Assembly: GCA_002364535.1 (NCBI GenBank)
Contig: DEYL01000010.1
Span: forward strand, 55,601 to 119,600
Source: Flavobacteriaceae bacterium UBA3159
Lineage (GTDB): Bacteria; Bacteroidota; Bacteroidia; Flavobacteriales; Flavobacteriaceae
Direction of reading: 5' to 3'
Length of the DNA stretch: 64,000 bases
This document shows positions 10,636 to 20,421 of this stretch, in pieces; position 1 is the stretch's first letter, and every line of letters starts with the position of its first letter. The notes below the pieces were generated by a model. The model had not been told where the DNA came from, searched no databases, and was given only the letters and a program-made list of their open reading frames with translations. Made by a program: the position numbers and the translations under genes.

Positions 10636-11913
10636 ATGACAGAACGAGACACAACTATTTTTGATTTGATCGATTCAGAAGAGCAACGTCAGTTGAATGG
10701 TATTGAGTTGATTGCCTCTGAAAACTTTACCAGCCCAGCCGTTATGGAGGCAACGGGATCGGTATTGACCAACAAATATGCAGAGGGTTACCCCGGCAAA
10801 CGCTACTATGGTGGATGTGAGGTGGTGGATCAAATAGAACAAATTGCGATAGATCGCGCCAAGGAGTTGTTCGGCGCAGCCTATGCCAACGTACAGCCGC
10901 ATTCGGGTTCTCAAGCCAATACTGCGGTATTTCACGCTTTTTTAAAGCCCGGAGATAAGATATTGGGATTTGATCTGTCTCATGGTGGACATTTGACCCA
11001 TGGTTCTCCCGTCAATTTTTCCGGTCGCTTGTACAAAGCCCACTTTTATGGTGTGCAGCAAGATACGGGAAGATTGGATTACCATAATATTTTGGCCATT
11101 GCCAAGGAAGTGGAACCTCAAATGATCATCGCAGGGGCTTCGGCCTATTCGAGAGACATTGATTTTAAAAAGTTTCGGGCCATTGCGGATGAAGTAGGTG
11201 CTTTTTTATTGGCTGATATTTCGCATCCCTCAGGAATGATCGCCACTGGATTACTTTCCGACCCCATTCCCTATTGTCATGTGGTGACCTCAACAACGCA
11301 CAAGACCCTTAGAGGGCCTAGAGGAGGACTGATCTTGATGGGAGAGGATTTTGATAATCCATTCGGTATTGCGCTGAAAAACGGTGCTTTACGAAAAATG
11401 TCCCATTTGTTGGATATGGCCGTTTTTCCGGGTAATCAGGGAGGTCCCCTGGAGCATGTAGTAGGAGCCAAGGCAGTGGCTTTTGGAGAAGCTCTTCAAC
11501 CTGAATTTAAAGCCTATATGGAACAGGTTAAAAAGAATGCCAATGCAATGGCGGAGGCCTTTGTCAAAAGAGGTTATCACTTGATCTCGGGGGGAACTGA
11601 CAATCATATGATGTTGATCGATTTGCGAAACAAGAACATAACGGGAAAAGCAGCAGAGCAGGCCCTGGTCAAGGCGGAGATCACGGCCAACAAAAATATG
11701 GTTCCTTTTGATGATAAATCCCCCTTTGTGACCTCCGGTATCCGATTTGGTTCGGCTGCTGTGACTACTCGTGGATTAAAAGAGGCAGATATGGAGACCA
11801 TTGTAGACTTTATTGATCGCGTAATTTCCAATCCCGAAGATCAGGAAAGTATTGAAGCTGTCGCAAAAGACGTCAATCAATTGATGGAGGGAAGACCGCT
11901 TTTTGCCTATTAA
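10636..11913 (+). CDS. glyA: serine hydroxymethyltransferase
   Basis: A 425-residue PLP enzyme that interconverts serine plus tetrahydrofolate with glycine plus methylene-tetrahydrofolate, the main entry to one-carbon metabolism. Conserved blocks are [45 protein letters not shown], the PLP lysine K223 in [14 protein letters not shown], and [25 protein letters not shown] matches the C-terminal substrate region. Length is normal. Monocistronic; divergent from the NAD(P)HX repair gene across a 199-bp region with operator-like repeats. Confidence 0.97.
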   Translation: MTERDTTIFDLIDSEEQRQLNGIELIASENFTSPAVMEATGSVLTNKYAEGYPGKRYYGGCEVVDQIEQIAIDRAKELFGAAYANVQPHSGSQANTAVFHAFLKPGDKILGFDLSHGGHLTHGSPVNFSGRLYKAHFYGVQQDTGRLDYHNILAIAKEVEPQMIIAGASAYSRDIDFKKFRAIADEVGAFLLADISHPSGMIATGLLSDPIPYCHVVTSTTHKTLRGPRGGLILMGEDFDNPFGIALKNGALRKMSHLLDMAVFPGNQGGPLEHVVGAKAVAFGEALQPEFKAYMEQVKKNANAMAEAFVKRGYHLISGGTDNHMMLIDLRNKNITGKAAEQALVKAEITANKNMVPFDDKSPFVTSGIRFGSAAVTTRGLKEADMETIVDFIDRVISNPEDQESIEAVAKDVNQLMEGRPLFAY

Positions 11914-12212
11914 TACTTTTGTTGAGTTTTAAAAAGGCTGATTTTTACAAATAAAGTAATTAGTCACTACAATTTCAGGATAAAACAAGATAGAAATCAA
12001 ATCCTTTTCAGTTTAAATTTTAATAAATTTAATCAAGACCAGCAAAAAAAATTTAAATATTTGATGCAAGTGTTGGTCAATGAGTAGTGACTGATTTCAA
12101 TGGGATTATAGACCTGTTAAATTTTTTTTATTAAGTACCCGTAATTCCATTTATCAGTAATGCCCACTTTTTTTGATAGTTTTAGTAAATTGTAGAAAAA
12201 AAATAGTAAAAG
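11914..12212. other. 299-bp AT-rich spacer left of the PSCyt1/PL8 operon
   Basis: No coding frame is seen on either strand, and nothing resembling the missing part of the thioesterase truncated at the other end of the operon. A 9-bp inverted repeat AGTCACTAC (11962-11970) / GTAGTGACT (12084-12092) is present but widely spaced. A TAGTTTTA at about 12177-12184 only partly matches the -7 consensus; the promoter of the operon is not certain. Confidence 0.4.
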
Positions 12213-14534
12213 TTGAAAAAATTTACACCCTTATTGTATTTCTTAGGAGCCTTTGTTTTGGCCTTGGGCGTAAAGTACTTTTTTAAAGATCAACCCAAAA
12301 GCCAAACCCAAGACCTGGTGGCCTCTTTAGATGTAGAAAACACCGATGGCTCTTTACCTGAGCTAATCAGCTATAACTTTGATGTAAAACCGATTCTCTC
12401 GGATAAATGTTACACCTGCCATGGCCCGGATCCCAAATCTGTACAGGGCAACCTTAGGCTGGATATTAGCGATAACTGGTACAGATTGAGTGAAGAGGAT
12501 GCTAATAAACAGATTATTTTGCCCGGTCATACGAATAAGAGTGAGTTGGTTGACCGGATTCGTTCTACCCGAGCCTCTCACCAAATGCCTCCACCGGAAT
12601 CCAATTTAGTATTGACCGAAAGAGAGAAAAAAATCATCGAAAGATGGATCGAACAGGGTGCTGAATGGGATACCCATTGGGCCTATAACCCTCCTGTAAA
12701 AAGTGATCCTCCATCACATGAATTTGGTGTATGGAGCACCCAAACCATTGACCGCTTTGTTGCCTATCAAATGGACAAAAAAGGATTAAAACCGGCGCCC
12801 AAGGCACCCAAAGAGATGCTCCTTCGTCGCTTGTATTTCGATCTTACAGGGCTTCCGCCTTCCATCAGCGAAATCGATCATTTCCTTAACGATCAGGGCG
12901 ATGATGCTTATGAAAAAGTGGTGGATCGTTTACTTCAATCCCTTTCCTATGGAGAGCGGATGGCATCGATATGGATGGATATCGCTCGATATGCCGATAC
13001 CAACGGCTATCAGGACGATACACAACGTTTTATGTGGCCTTGGCGCGACTGGGTGATCCATGCCTACAATAAAAACCTTCCATACGATGAATTCGTCAGT
13101 TGGCAATTGGCAGGTGACTTACTTCCCGAGCCAACCAAGGAACAAATATTGGCCACAGGATTTAATCGCAATCATATGATCACCCAAGAAGGGGGTGTGA
13201 TCGAAGAAGAATACCGAGTAGAATATGTGGCGGATCGGGCGGTAACAACTGCAAAATCATTTATGGGACTGACCATGGAATGTGCGCGTTGTCACGACCA
13301 CAAATACGATGAACTTACCCAAGAAGACTTTTTTAATCTTTACAGCTTTTTCAATCGATTGGAAGAGAAAGGCAGGATCGGTTATCAAGAAGTCGCTTCG
13401 CCCAAAATCAAGTTGAATCAGGAATTGGCCAATTCCGAACTTGCTTTTGTAAGATGGCCCGACAGCATTCCAGAATTAGAGGTTATGGTGATGGAAGAGG
13501 TGGAGGATTTACGCAACACCTATATTCTGAATAGAGGGGCCTATGACGCTCCTACAGAACACGAAGTCGAAGGCGGAATGCCGGATAACATTCTAAACTT
13601 TGACGCCCATTTGCCCAAGAATCGATTGGGGCTTACGCAGTGGCTTTTTGATCCTAAAAATCCCCTGACGGCAAGAGTAGCCGTTAACAATCTATGGCAA
13701 CAGTTGTTTGGTATGGGGATCGTTGCCACCCCTTCGGATTTTGGAAACCAAGGAGCTTTGCCTACACATCCAAAGTTATTGGATTGGCTAGCCGTCACTT
13801 TTATGGAAGAAGGTTGGGACACCAAAAAGATGCTCAAAAGAATGGTCATGTCTGCTACCTATCAACAATCGAGTAAACCCAGTGCGTTACAGTTGAGTAT
13901 TGATCCTAAAAATCAATATTTGTCTGTTTTCCCCAGGCAAAAACTAACGGCCGAGATGATCAGAGATAATGTATTGGTCAGCAGTGACTTGTTTGTCGAT
14001 AAAATAGGAGGTCCCAGTGTCAAGCCATATCAGCCACCGGGTTTGTGGGATGAACTGACGGGGGGGAGTACTTCCAACTCCCTCAAGCGCTACATAATGT
14101 CAACAGATGGCAATCAGTACCGTAGAAGCCTTTACACCTATTGGAAAAGAACAGTTCCTCCCCCGGGAATGGTTACTTTCGATGCCTCTACCAGAGACTA
14201 TTGTACCGTGGAAAGACAGAAAACCAGTACCCCATTACAATCGCTGATCCTCCTCAATGATCCGCAGGTTCAAAACGCCGCTGAGGCCATCGCTTCAATG
14301 ATCCTCAACAGTGGAATCAAAAAAGACAAAGAACGTATCATCGAGATCCACCGCCGTATTACAGGAAGAAAACCCACCAAAAAAGCCTTGTCCGAAATGA
14401 TGGATTATCTGGATACAGTAGCCGAACTCCACTCGGAAAAAACCGATATGAGTGAAATGGATTTAGAAATGAAAAGCTATAGCTCATTGGCCCTTTTGAT
14501 TTATAATTTAGATGAAACTTCACAGAAAAGTTAG
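12213..14534 (+). CDS. PSCyt1-DUF1549-DUF1553 (planctomycete-type cytochrome) protein
   Basis: A 773-residue exported protein. An N-terminal hydrophobic helix (about residues 6-24) acts as signal or anchor. Residues about 50-150 are a planctomycete cytochrome-c-like domain with a single c-type heme motif C66-Y-T-C69-H70 and a downstream HQMPPPES methionine loop. DUF1549 follows (about 170-390, with RLYFDLTGLPPS and ARYADTNGYQDD) and includes a CARCHDHKYD segment that is a second CxxCH. DUF1553 fills about 460-730 (PLTARVAVNNLWQQLFG, FGNQGALPTHPKLLDWLA). No enzymatic activity is established for these domains. The start is TTG at 12213; no better codon precedes the signal. First gene of the operon, three bases ahead of the DUF1501 gene. 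Confidence 0.9.
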   Translation: MKKFTPLLYFLGAFVLALGVKYFFKDQPKSQTQDLVASLDVENTDGSLPELISYNFDVKPILSDKCYTCHGPDPKSVQGNLRLDISDNWYRLSEEDANKQIILPGHTNKSELVDRIRSTRASHQMPPPESNLVLTEREKKIIERWIEQGAEWDTHWAYNPPVKSDPPSHEFGVWSTQTIDRFVAYQMDKKGLKPAPKAPKEMLLRRLYFDLTGLPPSISEIDHFLNDQGDDAYEKVVDRLLQSLSYGERMASIWMDIARYADTNGYQDDTQRFMWPWRDWVIHAYNKNLPYDEFVSWQLAGDLLPEPTKEQILATGFNRNHMITQEGGVIEEEYRVEYVADRAVTTAKSFMGLTMECARCHDHKYDELTQEDFFNLYSFFNRLEEKGRIGYQEVASPKIKLNQELANSELAFVRWPDSIPELEVMVMEEVEDLRNTYILNRGAYDAPTEHEVEGGMPDNILNFDAHLPKNRLGLTQWLFDPKNPLTARVAVNNLWQQLFGMGIVATPSDFGNQGALPTHPKLLDWLAVTFMEEGWDTKKMLKRMVMSATYQQSSKPSALQLSIDPKNQYLSVFPRQKLTAEMIRDNVLVSSDLFVDKIGGPSVKPYQPPGLWDELTGGSTSNSLKRYIMSTDGNQYRRSLYTYWKRTVPPPGMVTFDASTRDYCTVERQKTSTPLQSLILLNDPQVQNAAEAIASMILNSGIKKDKERIIEIHRRITGRKPTKKALSEMMDYLDTVAELHSEKTDMSEMDLEMKSYSSLALLIYNLDETSQKS

Positions 14535-14537
14535 GGT

Positions 14538-16007
14538 ATGCAAGAATTAAATAACTATTTTCAGAACAACAACCGTCGTCATTTTCTAAAAAACTTGGGC
14601 TTTGGTATCGGTGGTTTGGCATTGGGCAGTTTGATGGATCCACTGAGTAGGAGTTCCTCCGGTGGAGCTGGCCCGCAGTTGCAGGCAGGCCCTTTGCCTT
14701 TACCTCATTTTGCACCCAAGGCCAAAAGGGTGGTCTATCTTTTTCAAAGTGGAGGCCCTTCACAATTGGACTTGTTTGATTACAAACCTTATTTGAATAA
14801 ATACCGGGGAATGGATTTACCCGATTCCATTAGAAAAGGGCAAAGATTGACCGGAATGACCTCAGGTCAAGACAAATTTCCCGTTACTGGAAGCCTTTTT
14901 AACTTTAAACAATACGGGGAATCCCGAGCCTGGGTAAGTGATTTGATGCCGCATGTATCAAAGGTAGTGGACGAGTTGTGTTTTGTAAAATCGATGCATA
15001 CCGAAGCGATCAACCATGACCCGGCGATTACGTTTTTTCAGACCGGTTCCCAATTGCCTGGCCGCCCCAGCATAGGTTCTTGGATGAGTTATGGATTGGG
15101 GAGCCTTAATGATAACCTACCCTCCTTTATCGTTTTATTGTCCACTGGAAACGGAAAACCACAACCACAACCCTTGTATTCACGATTGTGGGGCAATGGT
15201 TTTTTGAGTTCCCTGCATCAGGGTGTACAATTCAGATCCGGCAAAGATCCGGTTTTGTATCTTCAAAATCCTGAGGGTGTTTCCCGAGCCGAAAGAAGGA
15301 AGATGTTGGATCATTTGGCTTCGTTAAACGAGGCACAAGAAAAGACTTTTGGAGATCCCGAAATCAACAGTCGCATTTCGAATTACGAGATGGCCTATAG
15401 AATGCAGACCTCAGTCCCGGATGTAATGGACATCAGCGATGAACCAGATCATATTTTGCGGATGTATGGCAAAAACTCTTATCAACCCGGTACCTACGCC
15501 GCCAATTGTCTGTTGGCCCGCCGCTTGATCGAAAAGGATGTACGTTTTGTACAATTGTATCATACGGGCTGGGATCAACACGACAACCTTCCTGCTCAGA
15601 TCAAGCGACAGGCAGAGGATGTAGATCAAGGAACAGCGGCTTTGATTATGGATCTCAAACAGAGAGGTCTTTTGGAGGACACTCTGGTGATTTGGGGTGG
15701 AGAATTTGGCCGAACCAACTACTGTCAGGGGAGATTGACCGATACTGACTATGGAAGAGATCACCACCCACGATCCTTCACCATTTTTATGGCGGGAGGT
15801 GGTATCAAACCCGGATTCACTTACGGAGAAACCGATGATTTTGGATACAATATCGTAAAAGACCCCATGCATGTCCATGACCTGCAAGCCACCCTAATGC
15901 ATCAGTTTGGGGTTGATCATGAAAAAATGATTTTTAAAACCCAGGGTAGGAGGTTTAGACTTACCGATGTTTCGGGTGAAGTAAAAAGAGACATTTTATC
16001 AAGTTGA
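14538..16007 (+). CDS. DUF1501 family protein, Tat-exported
   Basis: A 489-residue protein with a twin-arginine leader: N-N-R13-R14-HFLKNLG, then a glycine/leucine-rich hydrophobic stretch. The rest matches DUF1501, a sulfatase/phosphatase-superfamily-like family of unknown activity: VYLFQSGGPSQLDLFDYKP, SMHTEAINHDPA, GSWMSYGLGS, LYHTGWDQHDNL, VIWGGEFGR and GRDHHPRSFTIFMAGGG. Asp and His residues in HTGWDQH and GRDHHP could bind metal. Tat export implies folding, perhaps with a cofactor, before reaching the periplasm. DUF1501 and PSCyt1-DUF1549-DUF1553 genes are well known neighbours in planctomycetes and some Bacteroidota. Confidence 0.9.
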   Translation: MQELNNYFQNNNRRHFLKNLGFGIGGLALGSLMDPLSRSSSGGAGPQLQAGPLPLPHFAPKAKRVVYLFQSGGPSQLDLFDYKPYLNKYRGMDLPDSIRKGQRLTGMTSGQDKFPVTGSLFNFKQYGESRAWVSDLMPHVSKVVDELCFVKSMHTEAINHDPAITFFQTGSQLPGRPSIGSWMSYGLGSLNDNLPSFIVLLSTGNGKPQPQPLYSRLWGNGFLSSLHQGVQFRSGKDPVLYLQNPEGVSRAERRKMLDHLASLNEAQEKTFGDPEINSRISNYEMAYRMQTSVPDVMDISDEPDHILRMYGKNSYQPGTYAANCLLARRLIEKDVRFVQLYHTGWDQHDNLPAQIKRQAEDVDQGTAALIMDLKQRGLLEDTLVIWGGEFGRTNYCQGRLTDTDYGRDHHPRSFTIFMAGGGIKPGFTYGETDDFGYNIVKDPMHVHDLQATLMHQFGVDHEKMIFKTQGRRFRLTDVSGEVKRDILSS

Positions 16008-16011
16008 TTTG

Positions 16012-18108
16012 ATGGATTATACCTTAGAAATTTTAAAATACGTCGGTAAATTTCATCCTTTGGTACTGCACTTGCCCATAGGATCTTTGTTGATGACATT
16101 TTTGTTGTTAGTCATTTCAAGGTTTCAAAAAGCAAGACTTGAAAAGGCCATTCGGATAGGGGTTGATTTTTCTTTTGCTGGAGCATTGACAGCCAGTCTG
16201 ATGGGCTATTTACTTTCTTTGGACGAGGCTTATGATTTTAATAGTCTGAAATTCCATTTTTGGGCGGGTATCATCACTTTAATTCTAAGCTTTAGCTTGT
16301 GTGTTTTGCATCGAATGAAGGACAAGGAAAATCTTTTCTTGGGTTCGTATCTTTTGACATTGGTCGCATTAACGGTTGCGGGACACAAAGGGGGGCAGAT
16401 CACCCATGGTGAGGATTACCTCTCCACCGCCGAGTTATTTGAAAAGCCAAAGTTGATCGTACAAAAGGACAGTATTGATTATTATAAGGAGGTAGTCCAT
16501 GTGATTTTTGAGGACAAATGCATCAGTTGTCACAATGCTAACAAAAGCAAAAGCGAACTTCGATTGGATCGTTATGACCTGATGTTAAAAGGCGGAGAGC
16601 GAGGAAGTATGTTCGATGCCCAAAACCCAAACCAAGGTCGATTGGTGCAATACATCAGCTTGCCCAAGGAGGATGAATTGCATATGCCTCCAAAAAATAA
16701 GTCCCAACTGACTGAAAAGGAAAAATGGCTACTGAATCATTGGGCTACATCCGGTTCCTATTTGAATGAAGGAAAGGTTAGCTTAGTGAAAAATGAAGAT
16801 TTAAAATCCAATGTAATGTCCTTTTTGGGAGCTGATCAGCAAGTGAAAGCTGCCGGGAGAAATGACTTGGTGAAGCTGTTGGCCAAGGGATTTAGAATCA
16901 AACCCAATGCCTTACACGATAATTTACTAAGGATCAAGTACATGAAATCCCAATTGATGGGAGAGCATCTGAAAACTTTGCTTAAGGTTAAAAACCAACT
17001 CGTCGAATTGGATGTCAGCAATACCAATTTTAACGATGAAATGGCCAGTATTTTGGAGGATTTTCCCCGTCTTAAAGTTTTGCGAATGGATCAAACCCAA
17101 ATCAGTGATGATGCACTGAATTTCCTTAAAAACAGAGCATTAGAGGTGTTGAATTTGTGCAATACTAAGGTAACCCATCAAGGGGTACAAAACTTACTTA
17201 AAGTGAATCCTCCAAAAACGGTTTATGCCTGGAACACTGCTATTGACAGAGATCAACAAAAACAATTGGCTTCAATTCCTCCTTCATTGATCCATTTTGG
17301 TTCTTCTGATTTATTTTCGGAAAAGTTGAGCCTCAGTCCCCCGGAGATCCACAATCCGAATGTCATTTTTAAAGATAGTATTAGTATCGTGTTTGAGGAA
17401 CCTCAGGTTAAAAATATCAACATCCATTATACTTTGGATGGAAGTGAGCCTGACGAAAATGCTCCTTTATATAATGTTCCTTTTCGTTTGACCAACTCTA
17501 AAACGCTAAAAGCAAAATCCATAAAAAAGGGCTGGTCTGATAGCGAACTGTTTGAACAAATGATTTTTAAAAACAGTAACCATATTATTGAACATAAAGT
17601 AAATAATGACTTGGACAAGAGTTTTTCCATCAGTCATCATGTCAACTTTACTTTTAAAGACAATCAGGGGGTACTTTTCGATGGAAAAAAAGGGGAAAGA
17701 GTGTATAGAGGAACCAGTATTGAAGATGCCAAAACATGGCTGGGTGTAGTGGAAGAGGATTTGGAGATTGAGGTTAAACTCAAAGATGTCGAAAAAATCA
17801 AGCATGTCACTTTGAGCATGTTGGAAAACCTAGATATGAGTACGATTTACCCAAAAAAAATTGAAGTTTACGGCAGATCCTCTGATGGGAAATATCAATT
17901 ACTTCAATCTTTGTCAGTTCCAGTACAGCACGAGCCGGATGAACGGATATCCTATTTTAAAGACTTTACCTTGTCTGTTGATTTAAGGGGATACGAAGAG
18001 GTGAAAATTCGAGCATTGAACCATATAACTTTTCCCAATGCTCCAGTCTATAAAAAATGGAATAAAAGAAAGTCTTGGCTTTTTGCAGATGAATTGATTT
18101 TTTGGTAA
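16012..18108 (+). CDS. DUF2231 membrane - PSCyt1 cytochrome - LRR - chitobiase-C fusion protein
   Basis: A 698-residue mosaic. Residues 1 to about 135 hold four membrane helices of the DUF2231 type, with HPLVLHLPIGS near the start and GHKGGQITHGEDYL after the last helix. Next comes a planctomycete-type heme domain (CISCHNANKSKSELRLD, HMPPKNKSQLT), then leucine-rich-repeat-like units at about 320-400 (LVELDVSNTNF, LKVLRMDQTQI, LEVLNLCNTKV), a chitobiase/beta-hexosaminidase C-terminal-like module (HYTLDGSEPDENAPLY) and a final beta-rich domain. It would tether a heme domain and putative carbohydrate-binding modules to the inner membrane, facing the periplasm. ATG at 16012 is preferred to the preceding TTG; it starts four bases after the DUF1501 stop. 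Function unknown. Confidence 0.85.
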   Translation: MDYTLEILKYVGKFHPLVLHLPIGSLLMTFLLLVISRFQKARLEKAIRIGVDFSFAGALTASLMGYLLSLDEAYDFNSLKFHFWAGIITLILSFSLCVLHRMKDKENLFLGSYLLTLVALTVAGHKGGQITHGEDYLSTAELFEKPKLIVQKDSIDYYKEVVHVIFEDKCISCHNANKSKSELRLDRYDLMLKGGERGSMFDAQNPNQGRLVQYISLPKEDELHMPPKNKSQLTEKEKWLLNHWATSGSYLNEGKVSLVKNEDLKSNVMSFLGADQQVKAAGRNDLVKLLAKGFRIKPNALHDNLLRIKYMKSQLMGEHLKTLLKVKNQLVELDVSNTNFNDEMASILEDFPRLKVLRMDQTQISDDALNFLKNRALEVLNLCNTKVTHQGVQNLLKVNPPKTVYAWNTAIDRDQQKQLASIPPSLIHFGSSDLFSEKLSLSPPEIHNPNVIFKDSISIVFEEPQVKNINIHYTLDGSEPDENAPLYNVPFRLTNSKTLKAKSIKKGWSDSELFEQMIFKNSNHIIEHKVNNDLDKSFSISHHVNFTFKDNQGVLFDGKKGERVYRGTSIEDAKTWLGVVEEDLEIEVKLKDVEKIKHVTLSMLENLDMSTIYPKKIEVYGRSSDGKYQLLQSLSVPVQHEPDERISYFKDFTLSVDLRGYEEVKIRALNHITFPNAPVYKKWNKRKSWLFADELIFW

Positions 18109-18150
18109 TTCTAGAATCTCCAATCAAATTGGGTTTACACGAAAAAACAG

Positions 18151-20421
18151 ATGAATAGATCAATACAAACATTCATGGACTACGGCATCCAAGTGTTGCT
18201 TATCTGTGTGGTTTTTGGTAGCCTTAATGCACAGGAAACTGAGATCAACACCATTAAGTCAAGGATCTACCAGAGTATCATTGAAGACCATTTGAATGCT
18301 CCTTCAAACGCTACAATAGAAGATTTCGACGAAAATATCAATCAGATCAGCTCTGATTTTGATGGTGAAAAATGGTCCTTTATTCAATACAGTGATGTTT
18401 CAAGAGAAGGGTTTGATAACAGAATTCACCTCAATAATCTTGTTAAAATGGCTATTGCTTACAAAAGCAATGCCTCAAAATATTTTAAAGACAAATCCCT
18501 ATTCCAAAAGATCGTTAATGGATTGCACTTTTGGTGTAAAAATGATTTTGTAGGAGAGAATTGGTGGAACAATCAGATTGGTACCCCAACGAACTTGATA
18601 GAACTGATGTTGGTCATCGGAGAGCAACTCCCTGAGGTGTTGATTGTAAAATCGCAAGAGATCATCAATCGAGCTGATATAAACAAGGGGGGCTCACGAC
18701 CCGGTGGTGATCGAATCAAAGTATCTTCTATCGCTGCCAAAAACCAACTTTTTTTGAATGATCAAGCCCAATTTGAATTGATCATCAACATTATAGAAAA
18801 TGAAATTAAGTTTGTGAATTGGATCGGTAATGATTTTGGTTATACCTATTCAAAATCCAATACCGGTGGATTTAACGAGTTTTTAAAAGCCAATGGCAGG
18901 GGATTGCAATACGATTACAGTTTTCACCACAGAACCGATGGAGTGAATAATACCCTCTCCTATGGTCTTGGGTGGGCCAATGCTTTTGTGGAATGGGCCT
19001 ATTATGTAAGAAATACCGATTATGCTTTTTCGTCAGAAAAAACAAAGATTTTGGTAGACTATTACTTGGACGGTGTTTGTAAGACTTCCGTTTATGGGGT
19101 AAAACCCGATTTCGCTGCCAAGAACAGAAGTATTTCAAGGATTGGAAGTACTAAAGCCTTTGATAATGAGATTCCCGAAAAGATCGTAGCACTGACCGAC
19201 TACCGATCAGACGAATTGAAAGAAATTATAAAATTGAGATCGAAGCCTACCAATGTAAGACCGATTTCACATGCTACTTTTTACTGGAATAGCGAGCATT
19301 TTACCTTTCAAAGACCCAACTTTTATTCTTCGGTGAGGATGTATTCCTCCCGAAACATGAACATGGAGAGTCCCTACAATAGTGAGGGATTATTAAATCA
19401 CCACAGAGGAGACGGTGCCAATCATATTTATACCCGTGGCGTTGAGTATGAAGATATTTCACCTGTTTTGGACTATCAAAAAATTCCAGGAACGACGGTT
19501 GTACAAAAAGATCAATTGCCCTATCATAGTGAAATTAAAAAATTGGGTTTGACTGATTTTGTAGGTGCTGTAACCGATGGACGCTATGGGGCTGTAGGTT
19601 TTGACTTTAAAAGCATTCATGATCCACTGGTGGCAAGAAAATCTTGGTTTTTCTTCGACGAGCAATACGTTTGTTTAGGTTCGGGAATTTCATCAAAATC
19701 AAAAAATCAGGTCAATACCACCATTAATCAATGTTGGTTGAATGGGGAAGTAAATATTTCTTCTCAAGGTAAAAGTCGAAAACTCGACCAAGGTTCGCAA
19801 GTGCTTAAGAATGTCAAGTGGATCCATCATGACAATGTAGCTTATTTTCTCCCTGCTCAAGGAGATATAGCTTTGCAAAATGATACTGCAGAAGGCTCGT
19901 GGTGGCGCATCAACAGGCAGATTGATTCTCCCAAAGATCAAATCAGAAAAGAGGTTTTTAAATTGTGGATCAACCATGGTGTTTCCCCCAACAATGAATC
20001 TTATGAATATATTGTCAGACCCAATACCCGCCTTGATAAATTAGAAAAAGGAAAAGTTATCAACCCTATTGATATTATTTCCAATACTCCCCATTTGCAG
20101 GCTGTTCAAAACAAGGAGCTCAATCTCATTCAGGCGGTTTTTTATCGTGCCGGACAGTTGGAGGCGGGTAATGAATTGATAATTGAAGTTTCCGCCCCCT
20201 GCATTTTAATGGTACAGTTGAATCAAAACGATCAGATTGATCAAATTACCGTCAGTGATCCCAACAGGGAATTGTCTATGTTGGCTCTAAACATATCTAA
20301 AGAATTTGAAGTAACAACTCAAAATTATAGATCTAAATGGCTTGCAGATCAGGGGGTGTCTGAAATCATGGTTCGTTTGCCTAAAGACGAGTATTTGGGC
20401 AAATCTATTCTGATTCGTTAA
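18151..20421 (+). CDS. polysaccharide lyase family 8 (chondroitin/hyaluronate/xanthan lyase-like)
   Basis: A 756-residue secreted lyase. A signal peptide (about 1-27, ending SLNAQ) precedes the alpha/alpha toroid: NWWNNQIGTP (137-146), YDYSFHHRTDG with H260 and SYGLGW with Y271, and NRSISR with R330. The beta-sandwich half carries MYSSRNMNMES-PYNSEGLLNHHRGDGANHIY with candidate catalytic E412, and VLDYQKIPGTTV. These correspond to the Asn/His/Tyr/Arg/Glu set of PL8 enzymes, which cleave uronic-acid-containing chains by beta-elimination. Substrate (chondroitin, hyaluronan, xanthan or other) cannot be told. It is the last gene of the operon, 42 bases after the fusion gene. No sulfatase, SusC/D pair or unsaturated glucuronyl hydrolase lies nearby. 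Confidence 0.9.
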   Translation: MNRSIQTFMDYGIQVLLICVVFGSLNAQETEINTIKSRIYQSIIEDHLNAPSNATIEDFDENINQISSDFDGEKWSFIQYSDVSREGFDNRIHLNNLVKMAIAYKSNASKYFKDKSLFQKIVNGLHFWCKNDFVGENWWNNQIGTPTNLIELMLVIGEQLPEVLIVKSQEIINRADINKGGSRPGGDRIKVSSIAAKNQLFLNDQAQFELIINIIENEIKFVNWIGNDFGYTYSKSNTGGFNEFLKANGRGLQYDYSFHHRTDGVNNTLSYGLGWANAFVEWAYYVRNTDYAFSSEKTKILVDYYLDGVCKTSVYGVKPDFAAKNRSISRIGSTKAFDNEIPEKIVALTDYRSDELKEIIKLRSKPTNVRPISHATFYWNSEHFTFQRPNFYSSVRMYSSRNMNMESPYNSEGLLNHHRGDGANHIYTRGVEYEDISPVLDYQKIPGTTVVQKDQLPYHSEIKKLGLTDFVGAVTDGRYGAVGFDFKSIHDPLVARKSWFFFDEQYVCLGSGISSKSKNQVNTTINQCWLNGEVNISSQGKSRKLDQGSQVLKNVKWIHHDNVAYFLPAQGDIALQNDTAEGSWWRINRQIDSPKDQIRKEVFKLWINHGVSPNNESYEYIVRPNTRLDKLEKGKVINPIDIISNTPHLQAVQNKELNLIQAVFYRAGQLEAGNELIIEVSAPCILMVQLNQNDQIDQITVSDPNRELSMLALNISKEFEVTTQNYRSKWLADQGVSEIMVRLPKDEYLGKSILIR

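Noticed and set aside
11962..12092. 9-bp inverted repeat AGTCACTAC/GTAGTGACT as element ends or operator
   Set aside because: The arms are over 110 bp apart, and no matching copy is seen at the right end of the PL8 operon near 20421, so it is not supported as a mobile-element boundary.
12213..20421. Classical Bacteroidota polysaccharide utilisation locus
   Set aside because: No SusC/SusD pair, hybrid sensor, sulfatase or downstream glycosidase is present.
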